Shown piece after piece: positions 26,170 through 35,337 of a stretch of DNA of 64,000 nt. Both the position numbers and the translations under genes were made by a program. Source of the DNA: Pirellulaceae bacterium (GTDB lineage Bacteria; Planctomycetota; Planctomycetia; Pirellulales; Pirellulaceae). Each line of letters opens with the position of its first letter. Position 1 is the first letter of the stretch. The DNA is taken from assembly GCA_023382975.1 (NCBI GenBank), contig JAHDXO010000001.1, positions 248,001 to 312,000 on the forward strand, written 5' to 3'. The notes below the pieces were generated by a model, which was not told the origin of the DNA, made no database searches, and saw nothing but the letters and a program-made list of their open reading frames with translations.

Positions 26170-27336
26170 CTAAGGGGCGGCGCTGCCTTTGGCGGCGGCG
26201 TATTCGGTCATGGCATCCTTCTGGACTTGGTCGATGTCGTAGCGCTCGGCCTCTTCAGCGGTCGGGGTTCGAAGCGGCCGGACGATGCGGAAGCCGACAA
26301 AGTCCGCGTCGGTCATGTACCAAATGCTCTGCGGGATCTGCGGATCCTGCGCCTTCCAGTCCTCCTCGGAAAACGTCCGGGCGGCGCTGCGCAGCCGGTC
26401 GGCGTCGTCGAACCACGAACCGCCGCGGACGACTCGCTTGAAAATCTCCTTGGCCGGGGCCGTTGGATTCTTCCACGCCTTGCCCGCAAACGCCTTGTAG
26501 CCCTCCGCCGAGTAACCGTCCAGCACCCACTCGGCAACATTGCCGTGCATGTCGTGCAAACCCCAGGGATTCGGCTTCTTCTGGCCAACCTTCTGATACT
26601 TGTCGTCGGCATTGTCGTAGTACCAGCCGTAGTCGTCCAAATCGTCGGGGTCGTCGCCGAAGCTGAAGGCCGTCGTCGTTCCGGCCCGGCAGGCGTATTC
26701 CCACTCGGCTTCGGTCGGCAAGCGATAGTACCGGCCGGTCTTGGCCGACAACCACTTGCAGTACATCTTGGCGGAGAGCTGTGTCATGCAGATCGCCGGG
26801 TATCCGTCGCGTCCCATTCCGAAGGTCATGTCCGTGTAGGGCTTGGTCGGCATGGTGACCGTGTCGGACAGATCGTCGTATTCGGACGATTTCAGCCCGA
26901 GCACCCGGCGACGCTGCTGGTCGAGCCCCATACCCCACATCTCATACTCGTCCCAAGTCACCTCGTGCTTGCCCATCCAGAACGGTTCGATTTCGACTTC
27001 GATCTGCGGCCCTTCGTCGGGCTTGCGGTTCGGCTCGGAATCCGGGCTGCCCATCAAGAACTTGCCCCCCTTGATTGGCACCATGTCGAAGGCAACGTCG
27101 GTGTTCCCGATTTTTTCCTTGTATGGTTTCATTTCTGTTTCCGAGGTCGCCGCAGCATCGGCCAGTTCGCTCGGCTTCAGCATCCACGCAACCGGCGGAG
27201 TCTGAGACCGTTTGAGATCTTCTTTTGCCGTTTGAGCCGAGCACGGGGAGGAAAGGACCAAGCCGACCAGGCAGCCGATCACCGATGCAACCGTTGTCTT
27301 CCACTGCTGGCCCGGACGATGTTCTCGCTTCAGCAT
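26170..27336 (-). CDS. Exported SUMF1/formylglycine-enzyme-fold protein lacking the FGE cysteines
   Basis: 388 residues. A Sec signal peptide is seen at residues 1-34 (hydrophobic [16 protein letters not shown]). The SUMF1-fold domain follows: [108 protein letters not shown] and FVGFRIVR. True FGE has two catalytic cysteines in the block after GGSW/Y; here that block has none, so sulfatase activation is unlikely. The fold may instead bind a ligand, as in other non-catalytic SUMF1 proteins. The start is supported by GAAGGAG (minus strand, 27344-27350), 7 nt from the ATG. It is divergent from the Gfo/Idh gene. Confidence 0.9.
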   Translation of the reverse strand: MLKREHRPGQQWKTTVASVIGCLVGLVLSSPCSAQTAKEDLKRSQTPPVAWMLKPSELADAAATSETEMKPYKEKIGNTDVAFDMVPIKGGKFLMGSPDSEPNRKPDEGPQIEVEIEPFWMGKHEVTWDEYEMWGMGLDQQRRRVLGLKSSEYDDLSDTVTMPTKPYTDMTFGMGRDGYPAICMTQLSAKMYCKWLSAKTGRYYRLPTEAEWEYACRAGTTTAFSFGDDPDDLDDYGWYYDNADDKYQKVGQKKPNPWGLHDMHGNVAEWVLDGYSAEGYKAFAGKAWKNPTAPAKEIFKRVVRGGSWFDDADRLRSAARTFSEEDWKAQDPQIPQSIWYMTDADFVGFRIVRPLRTPTAEEAERYDIDQVQKDAMTEYAAAKGSAAP

Positions 27337-27343
27337 CTACAAA

Positions 27344-27350
27344 CTCCTTC
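27344..27350 (-). promoter_or_regulatory. Shine-Dalgarno site of the SUMF1-fold gene
   Basis: On the minus strand the sequence GAAGGAG precedes the ATG at 27336 by seven bases. It is close to the full anti-Shine-Dalgarno complement and fixes this start. Confidence 0.8.
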
Positions 27351-27565
27351 AAGTGTGCCAATTTCGACCGCGGACAAGAAAGTACCTACTAGGAAATAAT
27401 CGGACCATCGCCCGAAGTCAAGCGCCCATGCCGATCGCTGCCGCGCAGGAGACTGGACAGGCCGCGCGGATTATGCTGGAATGGCGACGCGGATTGTCCG
27501 CTGAGCCATCGTTCCGGATTCTCCTCGGACCGATGACAACTGATCAAGAACCAGGGAGTTTTCGA

Positions 27566-28885
27566 ATGACCCAAAATCGCACTTCGATTTCCCGCCGCGG
27601 TTTCGTCAAAGCATCCGCGGCAACCCTCGCCCTGCCGATGTTCGTTCCGAGTCGCGTGCTAGGCGATACGAACAACGCGCCGGCCAGCGACAAGATTCGT
27701 TTGGGCGCGATCGGCATTGGCAAGATGCTGTACGAGTCGCATCTGCCTCACTTCCTGAACATGCCCAACGTCCAAGTCGTGGCGGTTTGCGACGTTGACA
27801 CGACGCGCCGCGAGGCCGGCAAGAAACGGGTGGACGACAAATACGGCAACACGGACTGCGCCGCGTACGTCGACTATCGCGAACTGATCGCCCGCGACGA
27901 CATCGACGCGGTCGCCTGTGCGACGCCCGACCATTGGCACGCTTTGGTGATCCTGGCGGCCGCGGCGGCCGGCAAGGACATCTACTGTGAAAAACCGCTG
28001 ACCAACAACCTGCGCGAGGCCAAGGCGGTGATGGATGCCGTCAACAAGTCCGGCGTCATTTTCCAGACGGGCAGCCAGCAGCGGTCGGACAACAATTTCC
28101 GCTACGCCTGTGAATTGGTGCAGAACGGGCGGCTCGGCAAGATCAAGCAGGTGATGGTCAGCGTGGGCGGTCCGCCGCGGCCGTGCAATCTGCCGGGTGA
28201 GGAGATGGAGCCTGGACTCGACTGGGATCGCTGGCTGGGCCCGGCGCCGATGCGGGAGTACAGTTCGGTGCTCAGCCCGCGGGGCGTCCACAACCATTTC
28301 CCGTCGTGGCGCAACTTCTGCGAATACGGCGGAGGTGGCATGACCGACTGGGGCGCCCACCACTTCGATATCGCCCAGTGGGGATTGGGCATGGACAAAT
28401 CCGGACCGGTCGAAATCGTACCGCCCGAAAATCCGAACGCCACCAACGGCGTGAAGTTCATCTATGCCAACGGCGTCGAGTTGATCCACGGCGGCCGGTC
28501 GGGAGTCACGTTCATCGGGACCGACGGTGAGATCTTCGTCAACCGTGGACAATTGGAGAGCAAGCCGGACGACATCATCAAGCAACCGATCGGCGAGACC
28601 GAGATCCAACTGTACAAGTCGCCCGGCGGCGGGCACGGCGGACATCGCCAGGACTGGGTGAATTGCATCGTCAGCCGCCAGCAACCCAACTGCCCCATCG
28701 AGATCGGTGCCCGCACGGTGGCCGTCTGCCACTTGGGCAACATCGCGTACCTGCACGGAGCCGAACTGGGCGGAAGATCGCTGAAATGGGATCCGGCCAA
28801 ATGGGAATTCGTCGGCAACGACGAGGCCAACCGTTGGCAGGACTACCCGTATCCGCGCCGCGAAGGCTACGGACTGCCGGGCTAG
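27566..28885 (+). CDS. Tat-exported Gfo/Idh/MocA family oxidoreductase
   Basis: 439 residues from the ATG at 27566, chosen because AGGGAG lies 7 nt upstream and a Tat signal follows at once: SISRRGFVKASAATLALP (twin Arg in SRRGFVK). Longer in-frame starts at 27533 and 27353 would bury this signal. The NAD(P)-binding Rossmann part has IRLGAIGIGKM and acidic CDVD. The EKP signature is CEKPLT, and the C-terminal half has GAHHFDIAQWGLGM with the family His/Asp pair. The protein should fold with its cofactor and move to the periplasm. The substrate, likely a sugar or inositol derivative, cannot be read from sequence. It stands alone, divergent from the SUMF1-fold gene. Confidence 0.92.
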   Translation: MTQNRTSISRRGFVKASAATLALPMFVPSRVLGDTNNAPASDKIRLGAIGIGKMLYESHLPHFLNMPNVQVVAVCDVDTTRREAGKKRVDDKYGNTDCAAYVDYRELIARDDIDAVACATPDHWHALVILAAAAAGKDIYCEKPLTNNLREAKAVMDAVNKSGVIFQTGSQQRSDNNFRYACELVQNGRLGKIKQVMVSVGGPPRPCNLPGEEMEPGLDWDRWLGPAPMREYSSVLSPRGVHNHFPSWRNFCEYGGGGMTDWGAHHFDIAQWGLGMDKSGPVEIVPPENPNATNGVKFIYANGVELIHGGRSGVTFIGTDGEIFVNRGQLESKPDDIIKQPIGETEIQLYKSPGGGHGGHRQDWVNCIVSRQQPNCPIEIGARTVAVCHLGNIAYLHGAELGGRSLKWDPAKWEFVGNDEANRWQDYPYPRREGYGLPG

Positions 28886-28922
28886 GGTTCGGCGAATAAA
28901 TCACTGTTGGATTTTCAATATG

Positions 28923-28977
28923 GTCATCACGGTCCGCCGTGATGACGTGTCGTCACGGCGGAGCGTGACAACTACAA
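28923..28977. terminator. Hairpins downstream of the Gfo/Idh gene
   Basis: A perfect 10-bp stem (GTCATCACGG) with a 4-nt loop spans 28923-28946, 37 nt after the stop at 28885. A second short hairpin follows (GTCACG/CGTGAC). There is no T run, so it may be a repeat element that also stops transcription, not a standard intrinsic terminator. Confidence 0.45.
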
Positions 28978-29023
28978 AGCCCCCGACAAATTCTTCCTTG
29001 TCGATCCTAAGAATCGGTGATGT

Positions 29024-29083
29024 TGGAGTGTACGCTTGAGCGTGTGCGTGAGGATTACCAGACACGCTGAAGCGTACACTCCA
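29024..29083. repeat. Palindromic element, 22-bp arms, copy A
   Basis: The left arm 29024-29045 and right arm 29062-29083 are reverse complements with one mismatch, separated by 16 nt. The core ggagtgtacgcttgagcgtg is closely related to the element at 33767-33827, so the two belong to one dispersed family. It lies in the leader of the LRR lipoprotein gene. Confidence 0.85.
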
Positions 29084-29158
29084 GCGATGTGCTCGGCGTG
29101 GGTCTTCGAAAGTCGCCGAGCGACAGTCTCACTCAATGTTCTCCAAACCGAAGTTGCC

Positions 29159-30424
29159 ATGACCAAATCGCTCGTTTCCGCTTGCTTGTTGTTTGTCGTA
29201 TTCTCGATCGGATGCCAACCGGCGCCGCAGCCCACGCCACCCGCTGTCCCGGCATCCGACGGCCCAACGAGCGAACCGCCCGCTTCGACTGAACCGGCAG
29301 CGTCCGATGAATCGGAAGCCATTCCAGCGGACGAACCCGAGTCCTCCGCGGCCGCGCCGCCAGCGTCGAAGTACTCGGCCGAGCAGATGGCGGCTGCCAA
29401 GCAGATGGCGACCGAGTTGGCCGTGGTGATCCGCGAGGACGGCGCGGGCAACGTGATCCTGATCGACACGGCCGCCCAACGCAGTTGGGTGGACGACTAC
29501 CAGATGCAGCAGATGTTGGTCTTTCCGACGTTGCAGACGCTGACGCTCGAAGGACCGAGCATCACGGAACAATTGGCGCCGCAGATCGCCGAGGCCCATG
29601 CGCTCACGTCGCTGGCGATGCGCAACACGCTGATCAACGACGAGGGGATCGCGCAACTGGGCGGCCTGAAAGCCCTGCGAGCGATCGATCTGCGAGTCTC
29701 GCCGCTGGTCACCGACGCGGCGATGGACACGTTGGCCGGGATGACTTCGCTGCGGGCGGTGCGATTGAGCGGCGTGAACGTGACCGACGCAGGCGTCGCC
29801 AAGTTGCTGACTCTGCCGCTGTTGAGCGAACTCGATCTGCGCAATTGCCGCGGAGTGACCAAGACGGGCATCGAGCAGATCGGCGGGAAGAAATCGCTGC
29901 GGATCTTTAAGATCGGCGGCCCGAAGATCAACGACGACGTCTTGGAAGCAGTGGCGAAGATGGAGCATCTCACCGGCCTGTCGCTCGACAATTGCGACAT
30001 TACGAACGGCGGAGTCGCAAAGCTGGATCGGCTGCCTCTGGATGATTTCACGATCTTCCTGTGCGCCAACATCACCGACGAGGGACTGGGCGTTCTGGCC
30101 TCCTACGACCGTTTGCGGCGACTGACGCTGCGCGACGTGGCCGCGCGAGGGACTGCCTTGGAAAAGTTGCCCAAGCCCGAGCTGCTGGTGGAACTGAACA
30201 TGGAGCAATCGGGGTTCACCGACGCCCAGACGCCGTTGTTGGCGAGGTTCCCGAAGTTGGAGAGCCTCAATCTGAGTCAAACGTCGGTGTCCGACGAGTC
30301 GATCGAGGCCCTTTCCCAGTTGACGGGGCTGAAGGAGTTGGTCCTGATGCAGACGAAGATTTCCGAGGAAGGCGCCGCACGCCTGCGCCAAGCCTTGCCC
30401 AACGTTTCGCTCCGTTTCAATTGA
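29159..30424 (+). CDS. Leucine-rich-repeat lipoprotein
   Basis: 421 residues from the ATG at 29159. This start places a lipoprotein signal at the N-terminus (MTKSLVSACLLFVVFSIGCQ, lipobox FSIGC, Cys19). A Pro/Ser/Glu-rich linker follows up to about residue 75. Residues 120-420 are leucine-rich repeats of about 24 residues of the ribonuclease-inhibitor/internalin type: LTSLAMRNTLINDEGIAQL, LRAIDLRVSPLVTDAAMDTL, LRAVRLSGVNVTDAGVAKL, LSELDLRNCRGVTKTGIEQI, and so on to LKELVLMQTKISEEGAARL. Such planctomycete proteins are assumed to mediate protein binding at the envelope. No strong Shine-Dalgarno precedes the start, and a longer start at 29036 would lose the lipobox position. Confidence 0.88.
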   Translation: MTKSLVSACLLFVVFSIGCQPAPQPTPPAVPASDGPTSEPPASTEPAASDESEAIPADEPESSAAAPPASKYSAEQMAAAKQMATELAVVIREDGAGNVILIDTAAQRSWVDDYQMQQMLVFPTLQTLTLEGPSITEQLAPQIAEAHALTSLAMRNTLINDEGIAQLGGLKALRAIDLRVSPLVTDAAMDTLAGMTSLRAVRLSGVNVTDAGVAKLLTLPLLSELDLRNCRGVTKTGIEQIGGKKSLRIFKIGGPKINDDVLEAVAKMEHLTGLSLDNCDITNGGVAKLDRLPLDDFTIFLCANITDEGLGVLASYDRLRRLTLRDVAARGTALEKLPKPELLVELNMEQSGFTDAQTPLLARFPKLESLNLSQTSVSDESIEALSQLTGLKELVLMQTKISEEGAARLRQALPNVSLRFN

Positions 30425-30460
30425 TCCATCCCTTGATGTCTCTTGAACGGGAATCCGAAC

Positions 30461-30649
30461 ATGATCGAAATCGGCGGTGGTATCTTCAGTCTGCTTTGGC
30501 TGTTGGTCGTGGTCTGGGCCATTATCCGCACTGCGCAGAGTGCTACCAGCACGCTGGCCAAGGTGCTTTGGATTCTGATCCTGCTGTTCTTCCCGTGCCT
30601 TGGAGTGCTGCTCTGGCTGCTGCTGGGCCCCGGTCGGCAATCGCTCTGA
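30461..30649 (+). CDS. Small PLDc_N-type membrane protein
   Basis: 62 residues from ATG 30461 ([17 protein letters not shown]). A TTG start at 30443 would add six residues. Two hydrophobic helices are seen, about residues 7-24 and 32-54, the second with [20 protein letters not shown]. This matches the PLDc_N (phospholipase D N-terminal) family of small two-helix membrane proteins, where the FPxLGxLxWxLxG block is conserved. Its exact role is not known. It follows the LRR gene by 36 nt and may be co-transcribed with it. Confidence 0.8.
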   Translation: MIEIGGGIFSLLWLLVVVWAIIRTAQSATSTLAKVLWILILLFFPCLGVLLWLLLGPGRQSL

Positions 30650-30764
30650 GCATGCCGAGTTGGCTCGTCTCCGACTCGGCAGGGCATCCGACGCCGTGTG
30701 TGCGCGCGGTTCCATCGTTCTCTCCGATTGCCAGAACGATGCGTTGCGGATACTCTCTGGAGTC

Positions 30765-32441
30765 ATGAGCAAGCAATACATTTTCACGATCGAACGACTG
30801 ACGAAGAAACATGGTCCGCGCGAGGTGCTGAAGGACATCTGGCTAGCGTTCTACCCAGGCGCGAAAATCGGCGTGCTGGGCCGCAACGGGGCTGGCAAAA
30901 GCACGCTGCTGCGGATCATGGCCGGCACGGACAAGGATTTCGACGGCGAGGCGCGTTTGACCGCCGGCTTCACCCGCGGTTACTTGTCGCAAGAGCCGAT
31001 GCTCAATCCGGACAAGGACGTCTGGGGCAACGTCGAGGAGGCGGTGGCGCCGCGGCGGGCCCTGCTGGATCGCTACAACGAGATCAGCGCGCGGCTGGCC
31101 GAGCCGATGGACGACGACCAGATGCAGAAGCTGTGCGACGAAATGGCTCGCTTGCAGGACAGGATCGAGGCGACTCACACCTGGGAACTGGACCGCGAGA
31201 TCGAAATCGCCTTTGACGTGATGAATCTGCCGCCGCGCGACGCCGCGGTGGGTACCCTGTCGGGCGGCGAACGACGGCGAGTCGCCTTGTGCAAATTGCT
31301 GCTCGAACGCCCCGACCTGCTGCTGCTGGACGAACCGACGAATCATCTGGATGCCGAGGCGGTGAACTGGCTCGAACGACACCTGTCCGAGTATCCCGGC
31401 ACGGTGGTCGCCGTGACGCACGACCGCTACTTCCTGGACAACGTGGCTGGCTGGATTTTGGAATTGGATCGCGGCCGCGGGATTCCTTGGGAGGGCAATT
31501 ACAGTTCGTGGCTCGAACAGAAGCAGGAACGATTGAGTCGCGAAGAAAAGTCGAGCGAGGCGCGTCAGAAATCGTTGCAGCGCGAATTGGACTGGGTGCG
31601 CATGGCGCCGCGGGCGCGGCAAGCCAAGAGCAAGGCGCGGTTGAAGGCGTACGAGCAATTGGCCGCGCAACAGTACGAAGAGCGGCCCGACGAGTTCGAA
31701 ATCCAGATCCCGCCCGGAAAGCATCTGGGCAATCTGGTAATCGAGGCCAAGGGGCTCACAAAAGGGTTTGGCGAGACGGTGTTGATCGACAACCTGAGTT
31801 TCAATCTGCCCGCGGGCGGCATCGTGGGCATCATCGGGCCAAACGGCGCGGGCAAGACGACCTTGTTCCGCATGATCGTGGGCGAAGAACAGCCCGACAA
31901 GGGTGAACTGCGAGTGGGCGACACGGTCGAGCTGGGTTATGTGGACCAGAACCGCGATGCTTTGAAAGCCACCAGCACAGTCTATCAGGAGATTTCCGGC
32001 GGGCATGAAACGCTGGAAATGGGTGGCCGAAAGATCAACGCGCGGGCTTATGTCTCGCGTTTCAACTTCCGCGGTCCCGACCAGGAGAAGAAAGTCGGCG
32101 ACTTGTCGGGAGGCGAACGGAACCGAGTCCACTTGGCCAAGCTGCTGCGCCGCGGCTCGAATGTCCTGCTGCTGGACGAGCCGACGAACGACCTGGACGT
32201 CGATACGCTGCGGGCGTTGGAGGAAGCGATCTTGAACTACGCCGGCTGCGTCGTCGTGATCAGCCACGACCGCTGGTTCCTCGACCGTTTGGCCACGCAC
32301 ATCCTGGCCTTCGAGGGCGACGGCTACGTGCATTGGTGCGAAGGCAATTTCCAGGCGTACGAACAGCAGCGCCGCGAGCGGTTGGGGATCAGCGACGACC
32401 ATCCGCAGCGTTTCCGCTACAAGCGGCTGAAGCTGGGGTAG
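30765..32441 (+). CDS. ettA: EttA, energy-dependent translational throttle ABC-F ATPase
   Basis: 558 residues, the usual EttA length (about 555). It is soluble, with two ABC domains and no membrane segments. Domain 1 has Walker [10 protein letters not shown], signature LSGGE and Walker [13 protein letters not shown]. Domain 2 has [22 protein letters not shown] and [11 protein letters not shown]. The N-terminal block [20 protein letters not shown] and the C-terminal [18 protein letters not shown] are characteristic of EttA rather than Uup or other ABC-F proteins. EttA binds the ribosomal E site and couples the first peptide bond to the ATP/ADP ratio. The ATG at 30765 opens the canonical N-terminus ([17 protein letters not shown]); a short GGAG lies only 2 nt before it, so initiation may be weak. 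An upstream in-frame start at 30600 would add non-homologous sequence. Confidence 0.95.
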   Translation: MSKQYIFTIERLTKKHGPREVLKDIWLAFYPGAKIGVLGRNGAGKSTLLRIMAGTDKDFDGEARLTAGFTRGYLSQEPMLNPDKDVWGNVEEAVAPRRALLDRYNEISARLAEPMDDDQMQKLCDEMARLQDRIEATHTWELDREIEIAFDVMNLPPRDAAVGTLSGGERRRVALCKLLLERPDLLLLDEPTNHLDAEAVNWLERHLSEYPGTVVAVTHDRYFLDNVAGWILELDRGRGIPWEGNYSSWLEQKQERLSREEKSSEARQKSLQRELDWVRMAPRARQAKSKARLKAYEQLAAQQYEERPDEFEIQIPPGKHLGNLVIEAKGLTKGFGETVLIDNLSFNLPAGGIVGIIGPNGAGKTTLFRMIVGEEQPDKGELRVGDTVELGYVDQNRDALKATSTVYQEISGGHETLEMGGRKINARAYVSRFNFRGPDQEKKVGDLSGGERNRVHLAKLLRRGSNVLLLDEPTNDLDVDTLRALEEAILNYAGCVVVISHDRWFLDRLATHILAFEGDGYVHWCEGNFQAYEQQRRERLGISDDHPQRFRYKRLKLG

Positions 32442-32464
32442 CGGCGACGAGTCGCCATCGCCAA

Positions 32465-32537
32465 CCCCGTAGCTGAATTCGTGAGAATTCAGACTCGTTC
32501 CTCCCACGTCCGCATTGTCACGAATTCGGCTACGGGG
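32465..32537. repeat. Palindromic element, 20-bp arms, between convergent genes
   Basis: The left arm 32465-32484 (ccccgtagctgaattcgtga) and right arm 32518-32537 pair with one mismatch over a 33-nt loop. The right arm covers the stop codon of the minus-strand glycosyltransferase (32530-32532), and the left arm starts 24 nt after the ettA stop. It can fold on both strands and may terminate both transcripts. Confidence 0.8.
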
Positions 32538-33651
32538 AACATTTCCCATGCGTCGCCTGATCTAGCGCTTCGTCCCAGCGAGCGAAGAACGCGTCGTAGC
32601 CGAACTGTCGAACGACTTCGCGCGCGGCCGTTCCCATCTGTCTACGCAGCTCGGGGTTGCGCATCAGGGCGTCGACCGCTTCGGCCAGCGCCGCGACATC
32701 ATCCGGCGGCACAAGCAGTCCGTCCACTCCGTGACGCACGATCTCGGCCGGACCGCTATCGCAGGCGAAGCTGATCGCCGGCAGCCCACACGCCATGGCT
32801 TCGAGCAGCGCGTTGGGAAATCCCTCCCAGCGCGACGAAAGCACAAAGAACTCGGCCTCTCGAAGAACGGCTGCGGGTTGATCCAGCCAGCCGAGCAAGT
32901 GGACGCGGGCGGACAAGCCACGCTGCGACGCGAGTTGCTCCAGTGACTCGCGACGCGGCCCCTCGCCGATGATCCGCAGATCGAGATCCGGGTGATCGGC
33001 AGCGACGCGGGCAAAAGCATCGATCAACAGATCGAAACCCTTCTGATCGTCCAACCGTCCCATGGCGACGGCATAGGGACGCGGCGGCGCCGACGCGTCG
33101 CGAGCGCGACGTTCAGGTTCGGACGCCGCCACGGCATTGGCGATCACGAAGACCGGCCGCTGGCCGACGAGTTGCCGAACGTGGGCGGCCACGGCTTCGG
33201 TCTGCACCACCGCCACGGAACAGCGCGGATAGGTCCGGCGGCGGAGCAGCTCCCAAACCCGGCTCATCCTTTGCCGCCGCGGGTCGTTGCGTTCGGCGAT
33301 CAACACGGGCCAGGGGGCGCCGCGGCAGGCCAGCAGCGTCAGAACATTCATCTGATCGGTAAAGCTGACGACTGCGTCGGGACGACTAGCGTCGATCGCC
33401 GCACGCAAACGGCACAGGCGGCGCCAATTGTTCCGCAACGCATCCCATGCCGAACGCGATGGCTGCAACAGCGCCAACCCGACTCGACGCACGGCCGGAT
33501 GCAGCGGGTAACGGTCGGTCGCTTCTTCGGCCAACGTCACCAGAGTCACCTGTCGGCCGGTTTCCGCCCAATGACTAGCCAACGTGGCCAACACCCGTTC
33601 GGCCCCGCCGGAATTCAAAGCATGAATGACAAGCGTCAATCGGTCAGGCAT
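32530..33651 (-). CDS. GT4 family glycosyltransferase
   Basis: 373 residues, typical GT4 (GT-B fold) length. The N-terminal Rossmann half starts LTLVIHALNSGGAERVLATL, the acceptor-side GGAERV motif. The C-terminal half has VAMGRLDDQKGFDLLIDAF (GRLxxQKGFDLLI), LRIIGEGPRRESLEQLA and SSRWEGFPNALLEAMACGLP, containing the nucleotide-sugar-binding Glu and the EX7E motif. GKLVPP-type DGLLVPPDD follows. It probably transfers a sugar to a lipid or polysaccharide precursor at the cytoplasmic face. It has no gene cluster around it, so its pathway cannot be inferred. The start at 33651 is consistent with the family N-terminus; it ends inside the right arm of a palindromic element. Confidence 0.9.
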   Translation of the reverse strand: MPDRLTLVIHALNSGGAERVLATLASHWAETGRQVTLVTLAEEATDRYPLHPAVRRVGLALLQPSRSAWDALRNNWRRLCRLRAAIDASRPDAVVSFTDQMNVLTLLACRGAPWPVLIAERNDPRRQRMSRVWELLRRRTYPRCSVAVVQTEAVAAHVRQLVGQRPVFVIANAVAASEPERRARDASAPPRPYAVAMGRLDDQKGFDLLIDAFARVAADHPDLDLRIIGEGPRRESLEQLASQRGLSARVHLLGWLDQPAAVLREAEFFVLSSRWEGFPNALLEAMACGLPAISFACDSGPAEIVRHGVDGLLVPPDDVAALAEAVDALMRNPELRRQMGTAAREVVRQFGYDAFFARWDEALDQATHGKCSP

Positions 33652-33766
33652 CCATTACCTCGGAACGTCAGTGTCCGGGGGGAACCAGCAGCGTCTTGAT
33701 CGAGACATGATAGACCACCGCCAACCAAGCCACCACCCCCGCGATACTACCATTGCTCGGACCAAG

Positions 33767-33827
33767 TTGGAGTTCACGCTTCAGCGTGCTCTGCTCCTCC
33801 CTGAACACGCTTAAGCGTGAACTCCAA
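33767..33827. repeat. Palindromic element, 22-bp arms, copy B
   Basis: Left arm 33767-33788 (ttggagttcacgcttcagcg and on) pairs with right arm 33806-33827 with one mismatch over 17 nt. The core shares the pattern GGAGTnnACGCTTnAGCGTG with the element at 29024-29083. It sits between the 3' end of pepT (33853) and the start of the glycosyltransferase gene (33651). Confidence 0.85.
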
Positions 33828-33852
33828 CCTGGGGCAGATACTCGATAACCAA

Positions 33853-35088
33853 TCACTCTTCCGCCCAAATTTGGACGAGTTGGACGAGGATCTCCGCGGC
33901 TTGGGACATTTCCTCCAGGCAGGCCCATTCCAGGGGCGAGTGGGGGTTGTGTTGGCCGGTGGACAGGTTGGGCGTGGGGAGTCCCTTCTCGGTCAACAGC
34001 GATCCATCGGTTCCGCCGCGGACGATCGTCTCGGTGACCGGGTATCCGAGCCGTTCGAAGGCACGCTTGGCGTACGCGACAGCCCGCGGCTCGTGTTGCA
34101 GGCCGTCACCCAGGTTCCGGTATTGCCGCACGACGTCGACGTCGATTTCCGAGCCCGGCATGTCGAGCGAGGTTTCGCGGGCGATTTGGCGCAGCAACTC
34201 GGCCTGCTCGACCAGTCGGCTGGTATCGAAGTCGCGCAGGATGATCCGCAGCACGGCCGCGGCGACTCCGCCCTCGATGTGATAGGGGTGCATAAAGCCG
34301 TCGCGACCGTCGGTGACTTCGGGTGCCAGCCGGTCGCGCGGCAACCGGTCGAGAAAGCGGCCAGCCGCCCGCAACGCGTTGACCATCCGCCCCTTAGCGA
34401 TCGACGGGTGGATGTTCACGCCGCGGAACGTGACCGTGGCCAGATCGGCCGAAAAGGTTTCGACGTCGATCTTGCCCGCTCCCTCGCCGTCCAGCGTGTA
34501 GCACACGTCGGCGGCCAGTTTCTCCAGGTCGACGTGCCGGACGCCGCGTCCGATCTCCTCGTCGCACGTGAACAGCAGCCGGACAGGGCCGCAGACCAAA
34601 TGGCGATGCTCCATCAACGTGGCCGCGGCTTCGACAATCACCGCGATGCCCGCCTTGTCGTCGCCGCCTAGCAAGGTCGTGCCGTCGGTCGTGATCAGGG
34701 TGCGGCCGTGCATCGAGTTCAGCGCGGGATTGTCCGCCACTCGGATCGCTTGACGCGGATCGCCGGGCAGCACGATGTCGCCGCCGCGGTAGCCGCGGAT
34801 CACCTGCGGTCGCACGTTCGAGCCGCTGGTTTCGGGCGAGGTGTCCAGGTGGGCGTTCAGGGCGACAACCGGCGCGGCCCGGTCGCTGGTCGCCGGAATG
34901 GTCGCCCAGACCAGCCCGTGCTCGTCTTGATGCACATCGGCCAGATTCAGTTCCGTGAGTTCCTGGATCAACAACCGCCCCAATTCCCACTGACCCTCCG
35001 AACTCGGATAGCGGTCCGTCGCGTCATCGGCGGTCGTATCGATTTGCACATAGCGGAGAAATCGCTCCAGTAGCCTGTCTTGGTTCAT
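33853..35088 (-). CDS. pepT: Peptidase T (tripeptide aminopeptidase)
   Basis: 411 residues, close to the 408-410 of known PepT. It is an M20B di-zinc aminopeptidase that removes the N-terminal residue of tripeptides in the cytoplasm. Motifs in order: LNAHLDTSPETSG (first zinc His, Asp), TLLGGDDKAGIAV (bridging Asp in GGDDKAG), FTCDEEIGRG (catalytic and zinc Glu), YTLDGEGAGKIDVETF, VRGGTDGSLLTEKGLPTPNL and STGQHNPHSPLEW with a zinc His. The start at ATG 35088 matches the family N-terminus (DRLLERFLRYVQIDTTAD) and has AGGA (minus strand) 6 nt upstream. A longer in-frame extension to 35658 is not supported. It is transcribed divergently from the antiporter operon. Confidence 0.95.
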   Translation of the reverse strand: MNQDRLLERFLRYVQIDTTADDATDRYPSSEGQWELGRLLIQELTELNLADVHQDEHGLVWATIPATSDRAAPVVALNAHLDTSPETSGSNVRPQVIRGYRGGDIVLPGDPRQAIRVADNPALNSMHGRTLITTDGTTLLGGDDKAGIAVIVEAAATLMEHRHLVCGPVRLLFTCDEEIGRGVRHVDLEKLAADVCYTLDGEGAGKIDVETFSADLATVTFRGVNIHPSIAKGRMVNALRAAGRFLDRLPRDRLAPEVTDGRDGFMHPYHIEGGVAAAVLRIILRDFDTSRLVEQAELLRQIARETSLDMPGSEIDVDVVRQYRNLGDGLQHEPRAVAYAKRAFERLGYPVTETIVRGGTDGSLLTEKGLPTPNLSTGQHNPHSPLEWACLEEMSQAAEILVQLVQIWAEE

Positions 35089-35337
35089 GGTTCGTCCTAG
35101 CGCGTCGAGTGCGGTGATAACCGATGGAGACAACTTTTCGCTGCGGCGACGGATTGGTGGGTAGCCGATCAAGCGGGCACGGTCTAAGCTAGAGGTCGGC
35201 AAAGGGATTTTCGCGGGTCGTGCCGGCGTCGTCCGGTTCTTGTCGAGCACCCGCAAGCGACTTGGCCGGCCCTTCGGCGTTCGACTCTGTTCTGCATGAT
35301 GCGATAGTTGTCGCGAATTGAAAAGGGGGGTGGTGCA

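Noticed and set aside
27659-28756. Minus-strand frame of 365 codons opposite the Gfo/Idh gene
   Set aside because: It is a shadow of the oxidoreductase; the plus strand carries all family motifs and the Tat signal.
29129-30838. Minus-strand frame of 569 codons opposite the LRR gene
   Set aside because: It is a shadow: Arg/Gln-rich text with the repeat period of the LRR coding strand.
30843-32549. Minus-strand frame of 568 codons opposite ettA
   Set aside because: The plus strand encodes a complete EttA with both ABC domains; the antisense frame has no domain.
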